A stretch of DNA of 64,000 nt, from positions 48,977 through 112,976 of the forward strand of contig NZVD01000087.1 of the NCBI GenBank assembly GCA_002701385.1, read 5' to 3'. Under the pieces are notes generated by a model. That model had not been told where the DNA came from. It saw nothing but the letters and a program-made list of their open reading frames with translations, and searched no databases. The position numbers were made by a program, and so were the translations under genes. Each line of letters begins with the position of its first letter. The stretch's first letter is position 1. The stretch comes from Rhodopirellula sp. (GTDB lineage: Bacteria; Planctomycetota; Planctomycetia; Pirellulales; Pirellulaceae). Shown in pieces: positions 28,701-36,754 of the stretch.

Positions 28701-28829
28701 CTTTCGTTGGTCAAAGCTCGAAAGAAAGCTGCGGTTGCAGCCAACGGGGCAAATGAGGAAGATTTGTGGGATGAATATGAAGACGATGATTCCTGGGCTG
28801 ATGAAGTCGACGAGGAATTAGACTCTTAG
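25761..28829 (+). CDS. ftsK: FtsK/SpoIIIE DNA translocase with an acidic C-terminal tail
   Basis: Membrane-anchored hexameric DNA pump that clears chromosomes from the division site and helps resolve dimers. The 1022-residue protein has four hydrophobic segments in the first 190 residues, then an acidic/basic linker (about 220-370), the alpha domain, and the RecA-like motor with Walker A AGRTGSGKSV near 524-533 and Walker B IVIVADELADL near 641. A winged-helix gamma domain follows at about 790-850 (RGSCSLLQRALGIGYGRAARMIDYM). Unusually, about 160 more residues follow gamma, mostly Glu, Asp and Tyr (about 860-1022). An in-frame ATG at 25803 is an alternative start. Confidence 0.94.
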   Translation: MEADTHRYLLFVVSMLERDIKRDLLALTLCAGTVFLATAMLTYHPSDPLDKLITPLNHLYQADLVEYPQSTYIQNACGKLGALSADILFSLTGFGAYYFLLSLAVVDVALLRRRSVDAPAIRLAGWLISLCGVCTCLALTIPTLTPGPVMGSGGILGVSFSTFLQVSFAITGGLIFALSLVFGGLMLATDYMVVNWVARSLRLVLKTINATLFGTFRFLWARREQRAERKAARVLDVVAIEEEDLEEFEAIDVSDEEDQEGQVAGPEIRIGGRRVAKESVVLKDELEDELEDESEILEADEPAPVRKKRKRRKLPRPHFKSRKTAEPPIVEPTPTRVIGKSATPLDEEKTEREQLIESLDSASDSTEQFAGYEVPSNQLLERRAMIDFESQEQEVRQNARILEKTFKEFGFNVKVVDIETGPVIAQYEIELEAGLRLSKITSLSDDVAIALRVPSVRIVAPIPGKNSVGIEVPNGEQQLVRMREVIEDSNDNAKKMAIPIYLGKDVSGNPIAVDLCKMPHLLIAGRTGSGKSVCLHTIVSSILMARRPDEVRLLMIDPKMVELSVYGKLPHLMHPVVTDMKKAEAILAWAVEKMEDRYRLLAQTGVRHVSSFNELGEETIRERLGTKIATMDEVPTHMPYIVIVADELADLMMTAGKDVEQHIIRLAQKSRAVGIHLVLATQKPTVDVITGLIKSNLPARLAFQVASRTDSRVVLDEMGAEKLLGNGDMLFLWPGTSTLVRGQGTFLSDPEIERVVEQCTVVEQDFEHELVNLKVDQEGEIDAEAIRKRDDLYESAIEVVLREGRGSCSLLQRALGIGYGRAARMIDYMAEDGIVGQHNGSSAREILMSMEDWELIKHSGGQSVAVADEESADTKYADEEYAEDEFLEEEEYLEADDDSEYEYEEEGEADAGDEDDWEEEGLDEESAEEPAADEYEEYEEYEEATDGDLEDNEDVEYVYVDEEVEDYEDQEDEEEVLEPTLSLVKARKKAAVAANGANEEDLWDEYEDDDSWADEVDEELDS

Positions 28830-28858
28830 TACCCCGCCTGCTCAAAAGGAACGCAGCT

Positions 28859-29308
28859 TTGATTTTTGACAGATTGACAAACGCTTCCAATTACTTCTCG
28901 GTCACCCCATTGATCCAAAAAGGATTTGAATTCCTCCGACGTACCGATCTAGCATCTTTGGAGGACGGTGTTCACGAAATCCAAGGACTTGACGTATATG
29001 CGATTATTGCTCGTGGAGATGGTGTCGGACGCGAGCGTGCCATGCTTGAAGCCCATCGCAAGTACCTCGACATCCAGTACGTGATTGACGGGACGGACGT
29101 CATGGGCTGGTTAGAGCGGGATTTTGTCGAGCGGGTGAAGGATGCCTATGATGCTGAAAAGGATCTGGAATTCTTCTATGATCGACCGGAGAGCTGGGTT
29201 CGAGTGCCACAAGGTAGCTTTGCTGTTTTTCTCCCTCAGGACATCCATGCACCACTGGCTACCACGCAATACGTGCACAAAGCAGTGGTCAAAGTGAAGG
29301 TGTCCTAA
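28859..29308 (+). CDS. YhcH/YjgK/YiaL family protein
   Basis: A 149-residue cupin-like protein of the DUF386 family. Family members are associated with sugar or sialic acid catabolism (for example YhcH in E. coli), where an epimerase or mutarotase role has been proposed. Diagnostic segments are LEAHRKYLDIQYVIDG, the polar FFYDRPESW, and FAVFLPQDIHAP. The TTG start at 28859 follows an AAAGGAAC ribosome-binding site. No sugar gene is adjacent; the gene follows ftsK by 29 bases and may be read from the same transcript. Confidence 0.85.
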   Translation: MIFDRLTNASNYFSVTPLIQKGFEFLRRTDLASLEDGVHEIQGLDVYAIIARGDGVGRERAMLEAHRKYLDIQYVIDGTDVMGWLERDFVERVKDAYDAEKDLEFFYDRPESWVRVPQGSFAVFLPQDIHAPLATTQYVHKAVVKVKVS

Positions 29309-29630
29309 TCAACCGCTTGTTGGTTGACAGTTTTGATGATTGCACCTAATCTGAAACTCAGTGCAATAATGCGCTTCGATTTTTACCCGTGGGAATACCG
29401 CGACCGATTGAGCCACGCCTGAATGAGCTGCGACCGAATGAGCCAAATTGGCAATATTGAAATCGTCAATGTTATCGCGGCCGGAATGATGATTCCGGTT
29501 GGAGTGGTCAGCGATGTCATTATTTCGACCTAAATGCAGGACAACGGGCAAAATAGAAAAAACAACACAAGCCCTGAGACCTGCAAACGGTCTCGGGGTT
29601 TTTTAGTGACAGTCTAGTGTCAGGAAACCA
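29309..29630 (+). other. 322-bp gap with a strong terminator directly before cimA
   Basis: It contains a 16-base near-direct repeat (29400-29415 and 29430-29445, GCGACCGAWTGAGCCA, one difference, 30 bp apart) and a 36-codon open frame at 29423-29533 that I do not consider a gene. A strong terminator hairpin lies at 29572-29604. Nothing else is recognised. Confidence 0.5.
29572..29604 (+). terminator. Terminator, possibly an attenuator, upstream of cimA
   Basis: CCCTGAGACC pairs with GGTCTCGGGG in a ten-base-pair stem with a seven-base loop, followed by six T residues. It ends only 26 bases before the cimA ATG. It may terminate ftsK-yhcH transcription or act as an attenuator for cimA. Confidence 0.88.
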
Positions 29631-31208
29631 ATGACAGTGAAGACAATTCAGATTTACGATACAACGCTGCGTGATGGGACTCAGGGTGAAGGTGTCAGTT
29701 TGTCGCTCGAAGACAAACTTCAAATTGCCCGGCGTCTGGACGAGATCGGTGTTGATTATATCGAGGGTGGTTATCCACTTTCGAACGAGAAGGACGAGCA
29801 ATTCTTTCAACAGGTCCAGGAGCTCGGACTGAAGCACGCCAAAGTCTGTGCGTTTGGTATGACGCGTCGTCGCGGCGTGGAGGCTGCCGAAGATCCAGGT
29901 ATGCTGGCATTGAGGGATAGTGGGGCACCGGTTTGTACGGTCGTTGGTAAGACCTGGGATTTCCATGTGACCGAAGTATTGCGAGTGAGCCTGGAAGAAA
30001 ATCTTCAGATGATCGCAGACAGCGTGCGTTTTCTGGTCGATGAAGGACGTGAAGTTATTTACGATGCCGAGCATTTCTTTGATGGCTGGAAGGCAAATCC
30101 GGAATATGGTCGTCAGACAATTCGAGCAGCAGCTGAATCTGGCGCAACATTGGTAGCGTTGTGTGATACCAATGGTGGCTCCTTGCCGGAAGAAATTGCA
30201 GAGTTGACCAAAGCGGCAGTTGAAGCTGTAAGTGAATTCGAGGTGTCAGTGGGAATTCACTGTCACAACGACAGTGAATTGGCCATTGCTAATTCACTGG
30301 CCGGTGTGGACGCCGGAGCCATACAAGTACAGGGGACCATCAATGGGATTGGCGAACGATGTGGCAATGCCGACTTGATATCCGTGATTGCTAATCTGGC
30401 GTTTAAGAAGACTGGTTATCAGGTACTTGGTGGGGCCAACCTGGAACATCTCACCGAACTGTCACGATTTGTTTACGAAACGGCGAATATGAATTTGCGT
30501 AATGGTCAGCCTTTTGTTGGTCGTAGTGCATTTGCTCACAAGGGTGGTATGCATGCTCATGCGGTTGCAAAAGCGGCGAGTACCTATGAACACCTGGATC
30601 CCGCGTTGGTGGGGAATGAACGTCGGATTCTAATCAGTGAATTGTCCGGCCGAAGCAATGTGAAGGCACTTTCGTCCGAATACAATCTGCCGGACGATGA
30701 TCAACTCATGCGAGAAATTCTGGCGGAAGTAGTACGTCTTGAAAACGAAGGGTATCAGTTTGAAGCGGCGAAGGCATCCTTTGCCTTGCTGGTGCAACGG
30801 TGTGCAGGAACTTATGAGTCGCATTTTGATCGCATTAAATATCATGTGGAAGTGAGCGTACAAGGTGACGGAACGGTTACCAATGAAGCAACGGTCAAAG
30901 TGGCGGTTGGTGATCAAATCCGCCATGAAGTGGCAGAAGGGGATGGGCCCGTTAATGCCTTAGATGCGGCAATTCGGAAAGCTCTGAGCGATACTTACCC
31001 GGAATTGCAGAAGATGCATCTGGTCGACTACAAAGTACGTGTGGTAAACTCGGACGCCGGCACGGCAGCCCGCATTCGAGTCTTTATTGATTGTAAAGAC
31101 GATCATGATGTATGGGGTACTGTCGGCGTGAGTGAAAACATCATTGAAGCGAGTTGGATGGCGTTAGTGGATGCGATCGAATACAAGCTTGGCAAAGATG
31201 AGAAATAA
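29631..31208 (+). CDS. cimA: Citramalate synthase
   Basis: Condenses pyruvate and acetyl-CoA to citramalate, giving a threonine-independent route to 2-oxobutyrate and isoleucine. The 525-residue protein has the HMGL-like barrel (TLRDGTQGEGVSLSLEDK at the N-terminus; HCHNDSELAIANSLAGVDAGAIQVQGTINGIGERCGN) and the LeuA-type C-terminal regulatory domain (about 390-525). Extra length between barrel and regulator distinguishes it from the isopropylmalate synthase LeuA. Isoleucine, as feedback inhibitor, would be bound at the C-terminal domain. valS follows after 66 bases; both relate to branched-chain amino acids. Confidence 0.92.
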   Translation: MTVKTIQIYDTTLRDGTQGEGVSLSLEDKLQIARRLDEIGVDYIEGGYPLSNEKDEQFFQQVQELGLKHAKVCAFGMTRRRGVEAAEDPGMLALRDSGAPVCTVVGKTWDFHVTEVLRVSLEENLQMIADSVRFLVDEGREVIYDAEHFFDGWKANPEYGRQTIRAAAESGATLVALCDTNGGSLPEEIAELTKAAVEAVSEFEVSVGIHCHNDSELAIANSLAGVDAGAIQVQGTINGIGERCGNADLISVIANLAFKKTGYQVLGGANLEHLTELSRFVYETANMNLRNGQPFVGRSAFAHKGGMHAHAVAKAASTYEHLDPALVGNERRILISELSGRSNVKALSSEYNLPDDDQLMREILAEVVRLENEGYQFEAAKASFALLVQRCAGTYESHFDRIKYHVEVSVQGDGTVTNEATVKVAVGDQIRHEVAEGDGPVNALDAAIRKALSDTYPELQKMHLVDYKVRVVNSDAGTAARIRVFIDCKDDHDVWGTVGVSENIIEASWMALVDAIEYKLGKDEK

Positions 31209-31274
31209 CAGGCTGAATTTGTAGCTATGCCTGTCAGAGAAATTGAAACATAACAGAGAAAAAACAACGAACTA

Positions 31275-34200
31275 ATGGGTTTTGAATTTTCGGCTGAGTC
31301 GCTTCCTACCAGTTTTGACTTTAAGCAAGCGAGTGAACGCATTTTTAATCACTGGGTGGAGGCCGGGTATTTTCATGGAAATCCCGAATCTGAGAAGCCA
31401 CCCTTTTCGATCGTGATTCCTCCCCCCAATGTAACCGGCGCTCTGCATCTTGGACACGCATTGAATAATACGCTCCAGGATATCCTTGCGCGAATGCGGC
31501 GAATGCAGGGGTATGAAACGCTGTGGATGCCCGGTACCGATCATGCCGGTATTGCCACTCAGGCTGTCGTTGAACGAAGACTCAAGGAAGAGGAAAACAA
31601 GACACGGCACGACTTGGGACGAGAGGCGTTGGTTGATCGTATTTGGGAGTGGAAAGGGCAATACGAAAAGCGAATCCTGTCTCAGTTAAAACAGCTGGGG
31701 TCCAGTTGCGACTGGGATCGAACCCGATTTACACTCGATGACATCTGTGCTCGCGCAGTACGCACAACGTTTTTTGATCTGTTTCAGAAGAAGTACATTT
31801 ATCGTGGTAAGCGATTGGTCAACTGGGATACATTTCTGCAGACAGCCGTGAGTGATGACGAAGTCTTTCATGCAGTTGTGGATGGGCACTTCTGGCATTT
31901 TCAATATCCAGTGGTTGATCCACAGCCAGGTGAACCGACTCATGTGACGGTGGCTACCACTCGGCCCGAGACCATGCTTGGCGATACCGCAGTGGCTGTC
32001 CATCCGGATCCGGAACGAGCATTAAATAAGGTGCAAGCCGAGCTCGAGTCAAAACTGGCTGACGCGAATGAAGTGGAAAGTGAATCACTTCAGGAACAAC
32101 TCGAGGCTTTGGCTCAGCGGAGAGAGACGGTGTTGCCGGGGTTAATACAACTTCGGGACATGGCGTTGGCCGGTCGCAGAATCCTGCTACCGCTGGCGGA
32201 ACGTGAAATTCTCTTGGTAGCCGATGAATGGGCTAAGCCAGAAATGGGGAGTGGTTGTGTAAAAATTACCCCTGCACATGACCCCAACGATTACGAAGTT
32301 GGGCAACGGTGTGGTCTGGAAAAGATTAATATCTTAAGACCCGATGGAACACTCAATGTCAATGCGGGAGCCTATCAGGGACTGACAATTAAAGAAGCGC
32401 GAAAACGCGTCGTTGAAGATCTGGAAACAGCCGGTCTGATGGTACAGGTTGAGGACCGGGAAATTGACCTGGCTCACTCGGATCGTAGTAAAACGCCCAT
32501 CGAGCCCTACTTGGCAGACCAGTGGTTTGTGCGAATGCAGGAACTGGCTCAATCTGCGATGGATGCCGTATCGGATGAGCGGGTTCAGATTTTCCCGACT
32601 CGTTACCGGAAAGGCTATTTGGATTGGCTCGGTGAAAAACGAGATTGGCCGGTTAGCCGGCAACTTTGGTGGGGACACCAGATTCCGATTTGGTCATATG
32701 CCTGTCAGGATCAGGAAGACCTGGATGCTCAGATTGCCCGTTTGGAAGACGACGCGGATGTGCAATCCGGACAAGCATCTTTTCAAGTGGAATTAACGGC
32801 GGAGTTGAATGAGCAGAGTCGAGTGGTGGGGGATGACGCCAGTGATACCTTCGCGGTGATTCATGTTTGTATCAATGATGAAAACGAAGCTCTGGAAAGT
32901 CGCTTTGCCGAATTGGGATACATCAGAGAAGATGACGTGCTGGATACGTGGTTTAGCTCGGCATTATGGCCCCACAGTACTCTGGGGTGGCCGGAAAAAA
33001 CCGCTGAGTTAGAGAAGTTTTATCCTACGAGTACTCTGATCACCAGTCGGGATATCATCACGCTGTGGGTGGCGAGAATGGTTCTGATGGGACTTAATAA
33101 CATGGGAGAAATCCCGTTTAGTGAAGTCTTTATCCATCCCAAAATACTCGATGGGTACGGTGAGACCATGTCCAAAAGTAAAGGGAATGGAGTCGATCCA
33201 TTGGACGTGATTGATAAATTTGGGCCGGATGCATTGCGTTTTGGATTGGCTTATCTGACAACCGAAACTCAGGATGTTCGTATGCCGGTGCAGTTTGAAT
33301 GCCCGCATTGTGAAAGTCTGATGGATCAGACGAAGAAAAATCGTGAACTTCCTCGGGTTACCTGCAAACAGTGTGGAAAAGAGTTTAAGACGCAGTGGGC
33401 ACGTAAGGAAGAAGACCTAGCTCTTCCCTCCGGTCCGGTCGTTAGTGAACGATTTGAAGTGGCTCGTAACTTCTGTACCAAACTATGGAATGCCTCTCGG
33501 TTTACCTTGTTGAACTTATCAGGTTTTGAAGCAGCGGTTGTGGCAGAGGATGAACTTGCGTTCGAAGATCGGTGGTTACTCAGTCGACTGTCATCGGTGA
33601 CCAACGAAGTCACTGAGAAACTGAATCGATACGGTTATGCAGAAGCTGCTCGTGCGATCTATGATTTTGCCTGGGATGAATTTTGCAGCTTCTACATTGA
33701 AATGACCAAATCCAGAATGCAGGATGAGCAGTCACGACCTATTGCTCAGCGTGTCACTGCTTATGCTTTGGATCAGTTATTGAGATTGCTGCATCCCATG
33801 ATCCCCTTTGTGACGGAAGAGGTCTGGGGGCTTCTCGCTCAGATTGCTCCGCAACGTGGTTTGACGGCCATCGAGCCTGCAGCGGAGTCCATTATGCTTG
33901 CAGCCTGGCCAGAAGTAGATAAGCAAAGAATTGACTCAGTTATCGAACAACAGTTTTCGTTTTTTCAGGATGTGTTACGTGCGATTCGTGAAATTAGGAG
34001 CCGCCAGAATATTGCTCCGAAACAGGAAGTTGAATTTTCGATCGCCTGCAGCGATGAGATCGTGGAATTACTAAAACCCATGGATGCATATTTTCAGTCC
34101 ATGGCAAACGCTCGAAGTGTGGCCTGGGGGCAGGATGTACAACCTCCCGCAAACAGCGCCAATGTTCGAATCGAAGCTATTGAAGTATTTGTTGATCTGA

Positions 34201-34421
34201 AAAACTTTATCGATGTCGATGCGGAAATCGATCGGAATGAAAAGCTGTTAGAGAAACTCAAAGGCCAGATTCTCGGGAAGCAGAAAAAGCTGTCCAATGA
34301 AAACTTTGTGGCTCGGGCTCCTGAGGAAGTCGTTCAGCGAGAACGCGACGGTCTGATGCAACTTGAGGAAGAAGTGAGTTCCGTGGAAAAAGCATTGAAT
34401 GTGTTGCGTGGCCAGCAATAA
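31275..34421 (+). CDS. valS: Valyl-tRNA synthetase
   Basis: Charges tRNA-Val. The 1048-residue class Ia synthetase has the HIGH-type HLGH at 58-61, the signature TMSKS at about 631-635 and an editing domain in between. The C-terminal about 65 residues form the coiled-coil arm (EIDRNEKLLEKLKGQILGKQKKL). About 40 residues after the TMSKS loop there is an inserted zinc ribbon, CPHC (676-679) and CKQC (697-700). Insertions also occur after ATRPETMLGDTAVAVHPDPE (a helical, Glu-rich stretch near 255-290) and near 480-520. Length is above the usual 880-950 because of these. Confidence 0.95.
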   Translation: MGFEFSAESLPTSFDFKQASERIFNHWVEAGYFHGNPESEKPPFSIVIPPPNVTGALHLGHALNNTLQDILARMRRMQGYETLWMPGTDHAGIATQAVVERRLKEEENKTRHDLGREALVDRIWEWKGQYEKRILSQLKQLGSSCDWDRTRFTLDDICARAVRTTFFDLFQKKYIYRGKRLVNWDTFLQTAVSDDEVFHAVVDGHFWHFQYPVVDPQPGEPTHVTVATTRPETMLGDTAVAVHPDPERALNKVQAELESKLADANEVESESLQEQLEALAQRRETVLPGLIQLRDMALAGRRILLPLAEREILLVADEWAKPEMGSGCVKITPAHDPNDYEVGQRCGLEKINILRPDGTLNVNAGAYQGLTIKEARKRVVEDLETAGLMVQVEDREIDLAHSDRSKTPIEPYLADQWFVRMQELAQSAMDAVSDERVQIFPTRYRKGYLDWLGEKRDWPVSRQLWWGHQIPIWSYACQDQEDLDAQIARLEDDADVQSGQASFQVELTAELNEQSRVVGDDASDTFAVIHVCINDENEALESRFAELGYIREDDVLDTWFSSALWPHSTLGWPEKTAELEKFYPTSTLITSRDIITLWVARMVLMGLNNMGEIPFSEVFIHPKILDGYGETMSKSKGNGVDPLDVIDKFGPDALRFGLAYLTTETQDVRMPVQFECPHCESLMDQTKKNRELPRVTCKQCGKEFKTQWARKEEDLALPSGPVVSERFEVARNFCTKLWNASRFTLLNLSGFEAAVVAEDELAFEDRWLLSRLSSVTNEVTEKLNRYGYAEAARAIYDFAWDEFCSFYIEMTKSRMQDEQSRPIAQRVTAYALDQLLRLLHPMIPFVTEEVWGLLAQIAPQRGLTAIEPAAESIMLAAWPEVDKQRIDSVIEQQFSFFQDVLRAIREIRSRQNIAPKQEVEFSIACSDEIVELLKPMDAYFQSMANARSVAWGQDVQPPANSANVRIEAIEVFVDLKNFIDVDAEIDRNEKLLEKLKGQILGKQKKLSNENFVARAPEEVVQRERDGLMQLEEEVSSVEKALNVLRGQQ

Positions 34422-34503
34422 GAACCGTCCAGTCAACGTATAATGACTAGGGTCCCACAAACAGGCGTGCGGTTAAGAATTTCCTTTTCGGAGTGCTGGG
34501 CAA

Positions 34504-34908
34504 ATGCTAGTAGAACTAAAGCTCTCACGAATCATCATCAGCGATATCAATGACCATCAGGTGATCTATCTGAAGGAAGTGGATGGTGAACGTACGTTTC
34601 CCATTCTCATTGGTATCTTCGAGGCCTCGAGTATTGAACGTCGAGTGAAAGACTTTAAAGCCCCTCGTCCATTGACGCACGATTTACTTTGTAGCGTAGT
34701 GGATGCCCTGGGAGGTGAGTTAGATAGTGTCCTGATCTCTGAAGTGCAGGGGCACACCTATTTTGCGAGGCTGCGTGTCAAGGTAGATGGGCAGGTGATT
34801 GATGTAGATTCGCGTCCCTCTGACGCAATCGCAGTTGCCGTGACCTGTGATCCTCCGCTACCCATCTTTATTGAAGAAGATGTATTGGCTGAAGCAGCAG
34901 AAGGGTAG
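34504..34908 (+). CDS. Bifunctional nuclease domain (BFN/DUF151) protein
   Basis: A 134-residue single-domain protein of the DUF151 family, seen in the conserved LKEVDGERTFPILIGIFEASSIE, the central HDLLCSVVDALGGELDSVLI, and SRPSDAIAVAV segments. Some family members have RNase and DNase activity in plants, but most bacterial ones are uncharacterised. It follows valS by 82 bases and converges with the aspartate kinase gene. Confidence 0.88.
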   Translation: MLVELKLSRIIISDINDHQVIYLKEVDGERTFPILIGIFEASSIERRVKDFKAPRPLTHDLLCSVVDALGGELDSVLISEVQGHTYFARLRVKVDGQVIDVDSRPSDAIAVAVTCDPPLPIFIEEDVLAEAAEG

Positions 34909-34913
34909 AAAGG

Positions 34914-36701
34914 TTAAATGTTAACCTGTCGCCCCATGACATCTTCAAAGGCTTGAGTCAGAGCTTTTAGGCCGGAGTCGCCCTGGCTATCATCGACCAC
35001 GACGTTGACACGTACTTCACTCGTGTTGATCATTTCAATGTTCATCCCTGCTTCTGCCAAGCTCTGGAACATCCGGATGGCGACGCCAGTATGGCTTCGC
35101 AGTCCGATCCCGGAAACACTGAGCTTCGCCACTGCCGGGTTACTTGCGACTTCCTGAAATGAAACTTCAGATTGCATGTCTTGAAGAACGTCTAGTGTGC
35201 GTTGATGGTCTTCGCGTTGGACCGTAAAACTCAGACTTGCAAATTCAGAGTCATCCAGATAACTCTGAATGATCATGTCGACAATGATGTTTTCCTGAGC
35301 CACTGTTTCAAAGATCGTGGCTGCAATGCCTGGCGTGTCTGGTACTCCGTGAATGGAGATACTTGCCTGAGTTGAATCCAGTGCAATATCGGTGATGGCA
35401 AGTTCTTCCATCCCTTGTAGTTTGTTGGCAGCCGCGGCAGGGTCGGCGGCTGGCGTAGCCTGAGGTGATTCAGCAGGGACGGCGTCAGATGAAGTGGCAT
35501 CCAGTTCGAAAGTTTGATGAACAGCATTGATAGCTTCCAACGCCTGATCGCGGTCGACGAGTACCGATATCTTTATTTGGCTGGTGGTGATCATATGGAT
35601 GTTAATGCTCTTGTCGGATAATGCTCGGAACATGCGGTCTGAGACTCCGGATTGTTCCGCCATACCGATTCCGACGACGGAAATCTTGGAGACATTATCC
35701 CGGCTAGTAATATTCTGAATGCCGAGTTGCTCGGCTATGGGTTGCACGGCCTCCAGTGTAGGTGCGAGTTCCGCAGACGGAACGGTGAAGGAAATGTTTG
35801 AGATTCCACCCACGCCGGCGTCCTGCACGATCATGTCGACGGTAATGTTGGCTCGGGCAATCGCGCTGAAAATCGCATTACTGGTACCGGGTTTGTCAGG
35901 CACTCCGCTGAGTGTAATCCGCGCTTCATCCATGGTTACTGCAGCACCACTGACTCCTCGAGTCGGGTCTTCGGAGACGGTGGAGATGATCGTTCCGGTG
36001 GTATCCTCCTGGCTGCTGCGTACGTGAACTGGCACATTGAATTTTTTGGCAAATTCGATGCTGCGGCTATGCATGACACCGGCGCCTAAACTGGCCATTT
36101 CCAGCATCTCATCATAGCTGGTGTGCGTGACCTTACGGGCCGTGGAAACCACTCGAGGGTCGGCGGTGTAGACTCCATCGACATCGGTATAGATTTCACA
36201 ACTTGCGCCCAGGACTGCGGCTAGAGAAACGGCCGTGGTATCACTACCTCCACGGCCGAGCGTGGTGATGTTGAACTCTTCGTCGATTCCCTGAAAACCA
36301 GCAGCGATTACAATGTTGCCGTCATCGAGTAATTTCTGCATGCGATCGGTGGAGATCGAGATAATACGGGCTTTCCCAAACACGTTATCGGTGCGGATTC
36401 CGATCTGGGCGCCAGTGAGACTGACGGCTTTGTGCCCTAAGGACATAATTGCCATGGCTGTCAAAGCGACGCTTACCTGTTCACCTGTGGAAAGCAGCAT
36501 ATCCATTTCACGAGCGGGCGGGCGGTCCATTAGTTCGTGAGCCAGACTGACAAGCACATCTGTGTTTTTTCCCATGGCGCTGACTACCATGACAACCTGA
36601 TGGCCTTCCTGTTGTGCTTTAATGGCTTTCTTTGCAGCCGATAGTATCTTCTCGGTCGTGGCGACGCTCGTACCGCCAAATTTCTGAACAATAATGGACA
36701 T
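34914..36701 (-). CDS. lysC: Aspartate kinase with four ACT domains
   Basis: Phosphorylates aspartate, the first step to lysine, threonine and methionine. The 595-residue protein has the amino acid kinase domain (KFGGTSV at 8-14, GRGGSDTTAVSLAA in the middle, about 1-240). Two ACT domains follow (about 262-400), then a low-complexity Ala/Pro linker (about 410-435) and a second pair of ACT domains (about 440-595). A duplicated regulatory module is also known in cyanobacterial aspartate kinases. The four domains should allow combined control by end products, probably lysine and threonine. It is adjacent to the apgM-like gene and hom on the same strand. Confidence 0.94.
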   Translation of the reverse strand: MSIIVQKFGGTSVATTEKILSAAKKAIKAQQEGHQVVMVVSAMGKNTDVLVSLAHELMDRPPAREMDMLLSTGEQVSVALTAMAIMSLGHKAVSLTGAQIGIRTDNVFGKARIISISTDRMQKLLDDGNIVIAAGFQGIDEEFNITTLGRGGSDTTAVSLAAVLGASCEIYTDVDGVYTADPRVVSTARKVTHTSYDEMLEMASLGAGVMHSRSIEFAKKFNVPVHVRSSQEDTTGTIISTVSEDPTRGVSGAAVTMDEARITLSGVPDKPGTSNAIFSAIARANITVDMIVQDAGVGGISNISFTVPSAELAPTLEAVQPIAEQLGIQNITSRDNVSKISVVGIGMAEQSGVSDRMFRALSDKSINIHMITTSQIKISVLVDRDQALEAINAVHQTFELDATSSDAVPAESPQATPAADPAAAANKLQGMEELAITDIALDSTQASISIHGVPDTPGIAATIFETVAQENIIVDMIIQSYLDDSEFASLSFTVQREDHQRTLDVLQDMQSEVSFQEVASNPAVAKLSVSGIGLRSHTGVAIRMFQSLAEAGMNIEMINTSEVRVNVVVDDSQGDSGLKALTQAFEDVMGRQVNI

Positions 36702-36754
36702 GTTGAGTTTTGTGTTAACTAAGGAAATAGGGAAAGAGGTGAGGAAAGACCTGA

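Noticed and set aside
29423..29533. 36-codon small open frame upstream of cimA
   Set aside because: No ribosome-binding site and no isoleucine/valine-rich pattern that would support an attenuator leader peptide beyond chance.
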